Made by a program: the position numbers and the translations under genes
Notes under the pieces: model-generated
The model's database searches: none
What the model was told of the DNA's origin: nothing
Seen by the model: only the letters and a program-made list of their open reading frames with translations
Source of the DNA: Spirometra erinaceieuropaei
Taxonomy: Eukaryota > Platyhelminthes > Cestoda > Diphyllobothriidea > Diphyllobothriidae
DNA: 64,000 nucleotides
Direction of reading: 5' to 3'
Assembly (NCBI GenBank): GCA_902702965.1
Contig: CACRXP010000087.1
Location: 777,322-841,321 of the forward strand
In this document: piece by piece, positions 47,501 to 52,090 of the stretch
How positions within the stretch are numbered: position 1 is the stretch's first letter
Layout: the number at the start of each line of letters is the position of its first letter

Positions 47501-49022
47501 TTTTGGAACCCGAATGATACCCTTCTGTCGAGTATACGACTGAAAGAAGACGTAATTTTCTACCGAATGAGTGTAAGAATGAGTATTTTTATGCATTTAT
47601 TTATTAAATATAATTGGACATTTAGGGGCATCGAAAATCAATGAGAAAAATTCATGCTATATACGTAATCATTCTTACAGAGTGCAGTATTTGCATACAG
47701 CCGGAAGGAATTTCATTCGAAAGCCGGAATTCTGAGGTAACTGAAATATTTTAGAATTATGTTGCAGGCTGACTAGTTTCACAACACTACTTAATTAGTC
47801 CATTCGTAACGAACACGCATTTTGGAATTTCGGATGACACTTAATGAGTTAGTCCACCGACTGTACATCAAAACAGCTATTAGCCGTAATGCTTTGATGT
47901 CATCTGCCGTCAAGCACTTAAGAAAAATTAATTTGACAGCTTCCTGTGTCTTTTTTTGGAAAGATTATGAGCTGTATTACTGCCTTTATATCTCAAAATA
48001 AGGTTTCGATTTTAATGGATATTTGAGATCACAATGCTTCTCTATTAACCCTCAAACGCCTAATCAGTTTAAAATAAATGAACAAAATGCAAGCTGTTTG
48101 CCACCAAAGGCTTGTTGTCTTGCGTCTGTTCATTCAAATTTTCTGGGTCTAATTAAGCCAAATTTTGTCATTTTCTATTGCCGGTTCTTTGCTCTCGTAA
48201 TAATAATGATCGCACTCGTATGAATCACCTGGAGATATTTGATGTTTCGTTTTCATAGGCGGTTGTTACTGCGATATAAATATCACAGAAGGGTTTTCGG
48301 AATTATTTAATATTATTTCAGAAGAATGGAACATGTCTGATCATATTTAATTTAGATTACATCCTCTTCAGTATTCATCGTCATATCTCACTGCCCAGAA
48401 TGTCACATAGACCCTAATTTATGTAAACAGCATCTTTGCCAAGCGCTGTGCACAAAAACGCGGGACACAGCAGGACCTCCAGCAAAAACCTGGAAGTATT
48501 TTTATGGCCTTGCATGCTTTTTACAAAGGGAAGGCAACTGTCAGGCATATTTATTACGTGGTACGTAACGAAAGCTTCTTAGCAGATGGGTGTTCAGAAG
48601 GAGTTTTATAGTGGTCATAATATCTGCCTGACGAAAATCCTCGTCTCCAAATATGGGGTGCTTATCATTAGGTTAACGAATTGGAAGTAGCTTGTAATTC
48701 ACGAGGTAACATATTTCTGTTTCACAACAGCAGTATTGTTTTTTCTGAGAAAATGCTAGACTATTGGATAGTTATTTGGTCCAAGGAGGTGACAGAATTA
48801 CTTCACGCCAACCGAAACCACAAGACCGGTATTGAAAGAGATGTTATCTATTTAGTTATGTCTATTACATGTTGTCAGCTTTCCTATTTGTATGCTTAAA
48901 TTCGACTTTTTTTCATCTACAGGGAGGAATGTATATATTCCAAATATTTGACTTTTACATCGGAAGTAGAATAATACTCGTCGTGGCGATCTTCGAATGC
49001 ATTGTTGTGGGCTACATCTACG
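14272..49022 (+). CDS. SLC6 family Na+/Cl- dependent neurotransmitter/osmolyte transporter, nine exons, 3' end missing
   Basis: Joined exons: 14272-14548, 18010-18141, 21192-21423, 24485-24617, 27823-27957, 29744-29847, 31996-32233, 40110-40247, 48923-49022. The product (about 496 residues so far; family members are near 600) is a plasma-membrane symporter that imports a small amine or amino acid with Na+ and Cl-. The TM1 signature [12 protein letters not shown] is intact. By family alignment from memory the five chloride ligands are present (Tyr99, Gln311, Ser315, Asn347, Ser351), as is the Na2 Asp-Ser pair (Asp415, Ser416). LGLDSQF and VEGF in TM8 favour the GABA/taurine/creatine/betaine branch over glycine or monoamine transporters. 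Every intron has GT-AG ends and phases agree. The ATG has a strong Kozak context (A at -3, G at +4) and an in-frame TAA 9 nt upstream. TM11-12 and the C-terminus are not found. The substrate cannot be assigned. Confidence 0.93.
14549..18009 (+). other. SLC6 intron 1
   Basis: A 3,461-bp intron, GTGAGT to TTTCAG. It is mostly unique-looking AT-rich sequence. It contains a short foldback-centre fragment at 17262-17360 (CGTTGCACTTGCATTCATGG onward) and a telomere-like stretch at 17480-17580 in the GGGTTA orientation, ending with CCACCTGTATTACTG. Confidence 0.7.
17262..17360. repeat. Foldback element centre fragment
   Basis: The phrase CCGTTGCACTTGCATTCATGG followed by AAACTACAAGC matches the centre of the foldback family (for example 11340-11380). 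Arms and termini are absent. Confidence 0.55.
18010..18141 (+). CDS. SLC6 exon 2: TM2 and first intracellular loop
   Basis: The acceptor is TTATTTCAG|GT and the donor is AAAG|GTACTC, phase 1 at both ends. It encodes GAFLLPYF followed by a hydrophobic TM2 and the conserved FFLEVSLGQ motif, then [13 protein letters not shown] leading into TM3. Tyr99 is the expected TM2 chloride ligand. The NICPL string resembles creatine and taurine transporters. Confidence 0.93.
18274..19545 (-). pseudogene. CR1/Jockey-like LINE fragment: endonuclease domain and 3' end, interrupted by a gap
   Basis: Read on the minus strand from about 19545, it encodes [18 protein letters not shown], then [12 protein letters not shown] and [10 protein letters not shown] of an APE-type endonuclease. 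It jumps to [10 protein letters not shown], so the GDFN part is deleted in frame. A pre-RT region ([19 protein letters not shown]) follows, up to a 50-N gap (18584-18633). Beyond the gap lies the element's 3' UTR and a (CTGAA)5 tail at 18274-18298. The RT is missing, either deleted or lost in the gap. The same 3' UTR and tail occur at 45897-46190. It lies antisense in SLC6 intron 2. Confidence 0.88.
18584..18633. other. Assembly gap (50 N)
   Basis: A run of N lies inside the LINE fragment, at the position where its reverse transcriptase should be. Confidence 0.99.
19600..19675 (-). repeat. SINE fragment
   Basis: GTCGACAAAGACAATGGAGA and CTGGAATGGTCATTTGTAGC match the body of the SINE at 61240-61290 and 12515-12560. 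It is truncated on both sides. Confidence 0.6.
19687..20566. repeat. Foldback element, divergent copy F8
   Basis: The left end is CAGTAGATATGCTAACTCAT with TA before it, and the right end is AGCCCATCTCCCG followed by TA. The arms pair (for example TTTATGCATGTT and TTCGAAAGC-like segments). It is more decayed than F1-F4 and sits in SLC6 intron 2. Confidence 0.75.
20755..20830 (-). repeat. SINE fragment
   Basis: GGATGGCCATCTCCGGCTCA and TTAGTCGTCGTCAGTCGGCAT match the SINE body (compare 61270-61310). It is a short, decayed piece. Confidence 0.45.
21192..21423 (+). CDS. SLC6 exon 3: TM3 and large extracellular loop 2
   Basis: The acceptor is TCTGTTTAG|GT and the donor is GGGA|GTAAGT (phase 1 in, phase 2 out). 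TM3 contains the [10 protein letters not shown] segment, whose Tyr pair lines the substrate site in this family. Loop 2 keeps the two disulfide cysteines (Cys177, Cys186) in [12 protein letters not shown] and has three N-glycosylation sequons (Asn189, Asn196, Asn200). This is normal for a plasma-membrane SLC6 protein. It ends in TEYWE at the start of the pre-TM4 helix. Confidence 0.93.
22000..22130 (+). repeat. Collapsed type-B hammerhead-family remnant (tentative)
   Basis: GAGCCCACTGGATGTGGGCT (22031-22050) looks like the stem I strands CCCA and TGGG of the type-B motif with its interior deleted. The following GTGCTGCACC matches 10901-10910. The segment 22078-22100 also has a box-B-like GATTCAAGCCCC. 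Assignment is tentative. Confidence 0.35.
22905..23215. repeat. Dispersed repeat T with internal telomere-like tract, copy 2
   Basis: It is homologous along its length to 5258-5550. It includes GGGGTTTTTACAGGTGGGGC and GGAACGCACAGGCGACGAGG, and a 75-bp tract of CCCTAA-like units (23105-23180). A shorter relative lies at 23320-23410 (GGGGTTTTGCAGGCGGGGCC). Confidence 0.75.
24485..24617 (+). CDS. SLC6 exon 4: TM4
   Basis: The acceptor is CTTCCAACAG|AC and the donor is AGTCAG|GTAGAG (phase 2 in, phase 0 out). It encodes [14 protein letters not shown], then the conserved [13 protein letters not shown] of TM4 and [11 protein letters not shown] foldback repeat begins only 73 bp after the donor. 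Confidence 0.92.
24691..25684. repeat. Foldback element, copy F4
   Basis: Its termini CAGTAGGTGGGCTAACTCAG and CCCACCTACTG are well preserved; TA follows only on the right. The arms are long and the centre is typical. It lies 73 bp after the exon 4 donor, so the nascent transcript would carry a very long hairpin near that splice site. Confidence 0.86.
26215..26320 (-). repeat. SINE fragment
   Basis: GGTCATTTCTGGCCCACTAG followed by TCATCGTCAGC matches the SINE body seen at 61270-61310. The remainder is too decayed to place. Confidence 0.45.
26742..27656. repeat. Foldback element, divergent copy F9 (second terminus type)
   Basis: The left end is CATTGCGTGACCGATCTCAT and the right end is CATCTCATGAAATG read in complement, ending GCACTG, with TA on both sides. 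Interior arms match the family. The terminus agrees with F10 (3835-4575), so these two define a subfamily. It lies in SLC6 intron 4. Confidence 0.72.
27823..27957 (+). CDS. SLC6 exon 5: TM5 and extracellular loop 3
   Basis: The acceptor is CATTTTTCAG|GTT and the donor is TACACG|GTACTG, phase 0 at both ends. It encodes [17 protein letters not shown] (TM5), [12 protein letters not shown], and a loop with [10 protein letters not shown] that matches the usual Y-x-x-P-x-W/xxRL pattern after TM5. Confidence 0.92.
28122..28737. repeat. Foldback element, left-truncated copy F5
   Basis: It starts within the left arm (GGTTTTAAAAAGC) and runs through centre and right arm to GAGTTAGCCCACCTACTG and TA. 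It lies in SLC6 intron 5. Confidence 0.8.
28935..29450 (-). pseudogene. Penelope-like element remnant: C-terminus and hammerhead-like 3' end
   Basis: The minus-strand translation of 29100-29330 contains [12 protein letters not shown], then [14 protein letters not shown]. These fit the PLE C-terminal pattern (I-x-x-R ... N-x-H-I-x-L-P-x-x-Y), with frameshifts. At its 3' side, 28993 down to 28950 holds a decayed hammerhead: CTGAAGA for CTGATGA, an enlarged stem II, CAAAACGTC for GAAACGTC, then AGGCC and ACAATAAA. It overlaps a telomere-like phrase at 29360-29380. Confidence 0.55.
29744..29847 (+). CDS. SLC6 exon 6: TM6, with unusual Arg and Pro
   Basis: The acceptor is ATCTTCAACAG|GTA. The exon encodes [16 protein letters not shown], then [11 protein letters not shown]. 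Gln311 and Ser315 (chloride ligands) are intact. Arg321 sits where the family normally has the second Gly of the unwound TM6 segment, and Pro324 follows. The exon ends CG|GTTCGG, phase 2. This is a GT donor but a poor match to GTAAGT. The next exon restores CGA GAC (Arg-Asp), as expected for the family. Confidence 0.88.
30748..30970 (-). repeat. SINE, partial
   Basis: GGGGCGCTCACCAGTCGTT, TGCCTTACAGTCTCTCGCC and GCGGCGCACGATATAGGCAG match 61130-61240 in order and orientation. The tRNA-like head is degraded or missing. Confidence 0.7.
31500..31720. repeat. Telomere-like dispersed repeat
   Basis: AACATTAACCCTAACCAAAC and following CCCTAA-like units (31575-31620) are followed by GAAATTTAGCGCAAAATCAC and CTGTAATACGGAGGG. 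The same order (telomere-like units, then a TTTAGC phrase, then TGTAATA) is seen at 29360-29470. Confidence 0.6.
31996..32233 (+). CDS. SLC6 exon 7: TM7, extracellular loop 4 and start of TM8
   Basis: The acceptor is AACTTATAG|AG and the donor is AGTCAG|GTATCC (phase 2 in, phase 0 out). TM7 carries Asn347 and Ser351 (chloride and Na1 ligands), then FATLGYM. Loop 4 has [17 protein letters not shown], a strongly conserved signature. TM8 begins SPLWSVLFF and ends LLGLDSQ with the Na2 Asp-Ser pair. Confidence 0.94.
32830..33000 (+). repeat. Type-B hammerhead-family remnant, copy 3
   Basis: It contains CAGATGAGTC (core CTGATGA with one change) at 32910-32919, then GATGAAACACGTGTCTGGGC (32936-32955). 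The latter has the GAAA, the self-complementary stem III ACACGTGT, cleavage-site C and the stem I strand TGGG. The right part (GGCTAGTTTCC onward) aligns with 61860-61900. Confidence 0.55.
33100..33680 (-). pseudogene. Penelope-like element, GIY-YIG C-terminus and 3' end, degenerate
   Basis: The minus-strand translation gives [27 protein letters not shown] and [19 protein letters not shown], matching the C-terminal half of the PLE at 51266-51900 and its downstream segment (TPE.. EITAI). Stops and a lost frame make it dead. At 33153-33116 is a decayed hammerhead: CTGGTAA, a poor stem II, then GAAACGTCCG. Confidence 0.72.
33817..35063. repeat. Foldback element, divergent copy F11 with internal insertion
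   Basis: The left end CAATAGATGTGCGTCATCAT has TA before it, and the right end is CATTCACTG. Arms match the family (for example TTATTTTACGGTTTTAAAAAG and TTTTTATGAATGC). It is about 250 bp longer than other copies; 34300-34620 seems inserted or rearranged. Confidence 0.6.
35401..35460 (-). ncRNA. Hammerhead-ribozyme-like motif, PLE-associated (inverted copy)
   Basis: On the minus strand: CTGATGA (35450-35444), T, stem II GAATTC/GAGTTC (six pairs, one G-U) with a 6-nt loop, GAAA (35424-35421), then GCTC. The stem III strand AGCT is self-complementary, as in dimer-type hammerheads. Flanks TCT and AGG give a short stem I. Confidence 0.6.
36608..36660 (+). ncRNA. Hammerhead-ribozyme-like motif at PLE 3' end
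   Basis: TCT, then CTGATGA (36615-36621), T, stem II GAACTC/GAGTTC (36623-36628 with 36635-36640, six perfect pairs) around loop CAGTTC, then GAAA (36641-36644), GCTC and AGG. All catalytic-core bases are present. Stem III is the 4-nt self-complement AGCT, so activity would require pairing between two copies. Predicted cleavage is after C36648. Confidence 0.65.
37305..37531. repeat. Microsatellite (CCT)n/(CTT)n
   Basis: Contiguous pyrimidine triplets CTC-CTC (37308-37360) run into CTT repeats (37370-37410) and mixed TCC/TCG units, up to the N gap. Open frames on both strands are only Leu/Ser/Pro or Glu/Arg runs and are not genes. Confidence 0.9.
37532..37602. other. Assembly gap (71 N)
   Basis: A run of N directly after the microsatellite. 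It cuts a hammerhead-like motif whose CTGATGA half remains at 37614-37624 on the minus strand. Confidence 0.99.
37603..38530 (-). pseudogene. Penelope-like element, GIY-YIG region and 3' UTR, degenerate
   Basis: The minus-strand translation gives [13 protein letters not shown], then a [15 protein letters not shown] stretch at 38230, GLMQLKKNH in the GIY-YIG start, [15 protein letters not shown] (38070) and [13 protein letters not shown] (37770). The order is the same as in the copy at 51130-52090. Several stops and frameshifts are present. Its hammerhead-like end is cut by the gap. Confidence 0.72.
38540..39020 (+). pseudogene. Penelope-like remnant with hammerhead-like 3' end (tentative body)
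   Basis: The best signal is at 38966-39003: CTGATGA, T, stem II GTGTTT/AAATCC (five of six pairs) with a 6-nt loop, GAAA, CTTC and AGG, then CTGGTAAAG like the tail of other copies. Upstream coding similarity is weak (an [13 protein letters not shown] phrase near 38840). It lies head-to-head with the minus-strand copy at 37603-38530. Confidence 0.45.
40110..40247 (+). CDS. SLC6 exon 8: end of TM8 and TM9
   Basis: The acceptor is TTTTTCTAG|TTC and the donor is ACTGAG|GTAGGT, phase 0. It encodes [19 protein letters not shown], the basic loop NKLRNRQ, and TM9 ending in IGLPMVTE. It follows a 7.9-kb intron loaded with Penelope-like elements. Confidence 0.92.
41050..41560 (-). pseudogene. Retroelement C-terminus with GIY-YIG-like nuclease, different family from the PLEs
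   Basis: The minus-strand translation reads [46 protein letters not shown], then after a frameshift [10 protein letters not shown], and in a third frame [20 protein letters not shown] and [16 protein letters not shown]. The cysteine-rich CIY...CGAxYIxRK pattern, followed by WLRKG and a basic C-terminus, is familiar from flatworm retroelement polyproteins. At least two frameshifts make it dead. The exact family is not certain. Confidence 0.55.
41561..43672. other. No feature recognised
   Basis: Purine-rich patches (41930-42110, 42570-42600) and several 60-130-codon open frames on both strands occur here, but none has a recognisable domain and they overlap one another. The higher GC of 41800-42500 suggests further retroelement debris. 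Confidence 0.3.
44285..44505 (-). pseudogene. Penelope-like element 3' end with hammerhead-like motif
   Basis: On the minus strand: GACTCTTT, CTGATGA (44360-44354), T, stem II GGGTTC/GAGTGC (weakened by mutation), GAAA (44334-44331), CGTC, CGG and CCAATAAAG, then an ATCTTCTTTTTC tail. Upstream sequence (GGACGCAGCTGCCCGACAAC read on plus) matches 33195-33230 and 51175-51210, so it is the same PLE family's 3' UTR. The coding part is absent and a LINE abuts it. Confidence 0.7.
44510..46190 (+). pseudogene. CR1/Jockey-like LINE: reverse transcriptase to 3' tail, 5'-truncated and broken
   Basis: The RT is read in frame from about 44550: [46 protein letters not shown] and FADDVKLW (catalytic Asp pair). 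A one-base frameshift near 45178 moves to [12 protein letters not shown] stop occurs at 45540-45542, after which homology continues to [14 protein letters not shown] and ends at TGA 45801-45803. The 3' UTR and (CTGAA)4 tail (46171-46190) are nearly identical to those of the copy at 18274. The 5' truncation joins the PLE 3' end near 44505. Confidence 0.92.
46320..46820. repeat. Dispersed repeat D, copy 4
   Basis: AAGCGCGTCAGACTGTTGA, GGATGAGG-like and GATGCGAAGCCCGTTTACC segments match 1610-1650 and the later parts of 8600-8860. No coding domain is visible. Confidence 0.45.
46874..47863. repeat. Foldback element, copy F6
   Basis: The left end is CAGTAGGTGGGCTAACTCAT and the right end is AGTCCACCGACTG, with TA on both sides. 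Arms and centre are typical. The orientation of the centre is opposite to that of F1-F4: the left arm is followed by TTTTAAATACCGTGAAATGG, which appears near the right arm in the other copies. Confidence 0.84.
48923..49022 (+). CDS. SLC6 exon 9: TM10, last exon found
   Basis: The acceptor is TCATCTACAG|GG and the donor is TACG|GTATGT (phase 0 in, phase 1 out). It encodes [12 protein letters not shown], then [14 protein letters not shown] and YIYG. Asp473 is the extracellular-gate partner of the TM1 Arg in this family. Arg479 replaces a residue that is usually Gly or a neutral side chain. The intron that starts at 49023 has no recognisable downstream exon in this window. Confidence 0.9.
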
Positions 49023-49922
49023 GTATGTCTACCCGAGTAGGAATTTGCTGGTAAACATTAACTTCATGAATACTTAATAACAAAAACCAATAGACCTGTA
49101 CGAGCTAGACTACGAATGGTACGTCAAACTGCATCTTTCCACTGAAAATGTTCATTTTGGCACGTATCAGTGTTCACGCCTTTTTTAATATTTAGCGAAC
49201 ACGACATATACATTTTATGTTCAGCCGAGTAGGCTGCACAAAATATTTGCATTTTCAGGAATCTGCGATTTCCCTTTGCATTGATCATCTTCTCCTTCCT
49301 CGCCATCTGTCTTTTTCAACAAAGCCATATTTAGCACACCAAATTCACAAAGTCAAATGCTTGTCCGTATAGAAGAAAACCGATTATAACACAACTGTCC
49401 CTAAACCAACAGATGCCCAATGAACCTAGCACAGATAGGCATTTGAAAGTCTACGGCGCTCCCACAATGCTGTATTTACAACCTTATTCAATTCGATAAT
49501 TATTGCGGTTTTGTCCCGCCATTTGCATATCTACACAATAAGGCCGGCTTTAAGGGCCAAACTTTTTCAGCAAATTCAAAGCCGTGTGCACTCGCCGGGT
49601 TAACGTTTTAAGGCTGAACGCAGAAGCAAGGTTCGATAGGTGAAACAAGTCACTCAGTGTGATACCGTCAGCAGTTAAGTACGTTCCTTAATGTCTTCAT
49701 GAACTATTTATAGTCACACCAAATGCTTAAATAAAAGACGAGGGATGGGCTGCCAGCTGAGATAACATGCGGTTTTGGCAAAAAATCTAATATTTACGAA
49801 AAAACGCAGTAGGATCACACCGCCGCAGTCTGAGTTGCCGATTACATGATGATCAAAAGCAGACATAAGATAGATAGCTTTACTTTCCCAGTTTTTACTT
49901 ATTCTACGGTATTAGCCTCAAA

Positions 49923-49971
49923 NNNNNNNNNNNNNNNNNNNNNNNNNNNNNNNNNNNNNNNNNNNNNNNNN
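49923..49971. other. Assembly gap (49 N)
   Basis: A run of N in otherwise unique AT-rich sequence. Confidence 0.99.
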
Positions 49972-50734
49972 ACCCGAAGATCACAAAATTACATCGCACA
50001 GATTTGTATTATAGAGGAGGATTTGGAACAAAGATGCATCTACCTGCACATCATGCGGAAGTATAAAAAGCCAGTTTAAGGCTCAGCTGAAAATTATTGG
50101 AAAGATGCAAAAGTGATATACCTTTGGCGACGTCGGCCACGTGAGGCGTAAATGCGCATTTAAGTCTATATTTATGACCCTCTGTGTGCATCGGTCGTTT
50201 ATACCATCAAATCGCACTTTTAGAATTCCTATCGAGGTTTGTCCTTTACGGATGCGATGAAGTGCTTTGTCTAAAACACGCTGTAGTGATCTGGCGTACC
50301 ACTACTATTTCCTTTCTAATGGAAATATTCCTTAGGATTATAAGTCATAAGTCCTCTAAATCGAGGCGAATGTTTTTGCGCAAAAGGGAAAAAGTTTTTC
50401 CTGGCCCGATTCAAAGGTTTGTGAGTCATTAACAGAAGTCGGAATTGTCTTTTATCTGATGAAGATCTAAAAGCTTATTCGTAAGAAGTCGGCACTGAAA
50501 TTTGCATTATGTTATGTTTTGTAGGTTGCCAATCACATGAAAGGCGAAATGTACGAATGACTGCCGACCATTTTAAAATTGACGACAATGCGTGAACCTA
50601 ATTTCTTCGTTAATAAAGCACAATTTTAAAAGAATTAAAAACAAAGAAAATATTAAAGGCAGCGTTACATTGTTTGAAATGCCAATATTTTAAAAAGCTC
50701 CAAGTCCCATGAACGTCAAAAATAGTCATAATTT

Positions 50735-50805
50735 AGCGAATATTCCCATGTTGGAAAGTCAAATTGGCAAACACGTGTTTTCGGCAACTCTTCATCAGGC
50801 CAAAA
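50735..50805 (-). ncRNA. Hammerhead-like motif, type C (isolated)
   Basis: On the minus strand: TTGGC, CTGATGA, nine bases AGAGTTGCC, GAAA, with AACACGTGTT (a perfect 10-nt self-complement) overlapping the last A as stem III, then T and GCCAA pairing with TTGGC as stem I. The core is intact and stem I has five perfect pairs, but the nine bases that should form stem II pair poorly. No PLE coding remnant is evident within 200 bp. Confidence 0.42.
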
Positions 50806-51039
50806 CGGTCATATAGAAGTTTAAGTTATGCGAACTACATGGCTTATAAGTGATTCGGGGACAATTAACATCCATCGTTCCCATGCCTATTATCGTTCCT
50901 ACGCCACTCGCATGACGAGGCGCGCTATGACCTGGTTGGCCTGTCGTGGTCATTGGGTAAAGGGGGCGAAGGAGAGCCGGGGTATAGGCTGTGAGTACGA
51001 ACTACCCGTCAGGCATGCTGTTGGAGACGCTAAAAGAAC

Positions 51040-52090
51040 TTGAAGAAGAAGAAGAAGACACGATCGCTGTGATAAGAGCGTTAATAGCCTGACGTTTCGG
51101 GTTCCTGCTCGAACCCAGCATTAGAGATAACAGCAGATACGAGTGATTCATGCACCAGGAGCTGCAGTATTTATAGGATGCAGTCGCCATGCAACCGCAT
51201 TTCTATGAGCATTCACAACTCCCTCACCCTTCATCCGGGATCTTTACACGTGGTGTGTTAATTGCTTAATGGCCTTCGTTCGCGTTGTTTATTGCTGCAA
51301 TTTCATCACGTGCGTTGGATGTTGGTGTGATGATTGCTGGACCATCTGACGCATCGATTCTGGTGTTGGGAGAAGTGTTCACCTGTGCGCTCCCCGTGTG
51401 GCCAATTACTCCGCCTAGACGAAGTCTCAGTACAGAGTATGGAAGCGGAAATTCATTGCACTTGTTAATTGACTGGGGGCCAGTAAACCACGATTCAAGT
51501 AGCTCCCGGCTCACGCGGTTGTCACCTCTTGCGAGAATTTCGGCCTCGTCGAATTTAAACGTGTGGCCAGACCTCGTCGAATGGGCCGCAACTTGGGGCT
51601 GGCGTCATTTCTCCGTACCGCTGCAGCGTGTTCAGCCATTCGCGTTCGGAGCTGTCTTCCGGTTTCTCCGAGGTAGTTGTTTTGTCCGCAACTGCACCAG
51701 ATCCGATAAACGACTCCAGATGTTTCTTGCTGTGGCAGCAGGTCTTTCGGTATCATTAACTGACGCCTGATGGTTGTCTCCGGTCTGTGTGCAACGTCAA
51801 CCCCAAGTGGTGTGAGATGGCGGCCAACAGGTTCCGAAACGTTCTTGACATACGGATGCACCCGCCAAAATTTGGTGTGCGTGCGGTTAGGCCTTTCGTC
51901 CATTTTGCGTATGCACCGGTCGACGAAGTTGCTCGGGTAGCCATTGGCTTTGAATACCCTTCGGAGGTATTGCAGTTCGGTAATCTTGTCTTACGGCTCA
52001 CTGCAGTGCGTTTCGACACGCCGATAGAGCGTCCTTACACAGCTGCGTTTGTGACTGATTGGGTGGTTACTGTTGAAGTTCAGTACTTGC
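51040..52090 (-). pseudogene. Penelope-like element, GIY-YIG domain and 3' end, degenerate
   Basis: The minus-strand translation gives HPYVKNVSEPVGRHL, VDVAHRPETTIRRQLM, SGVVYRIWCSCGQNNYLGET, GRQLRTRMAEHAAAVRRND, then after a frameshift the SRELLESWFTGPQSINK and FPLPYSVLRLRLG end. The non-coding 3' part includes IITPTSNARDEIAAINN in translation. It ends with a hammerhead-like motif (51124-51091: CTAATGC core, stem II GGGTTC/GAACCC perfect, GAAACGTCAGGC) and a (CTT)n tail at 51058-51041. Confidence 0.85.

Larger units (their letters stand above)
40248..48922 (+). other. SLC6 intron 8
   Basis: An 8,675-bp intron, GTAGGT to CTACAG. It contains a GIY-YIG retroelement remnant (41050-41460), a PLE 3' end (44285-44505), a dead LINE RT (44510-46190), dispersed repeat D copy 4 and foldback copy F6. 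The stretches 41470-44280 and 47870-48922 show no recognisable gene. Confidence 0.7.
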
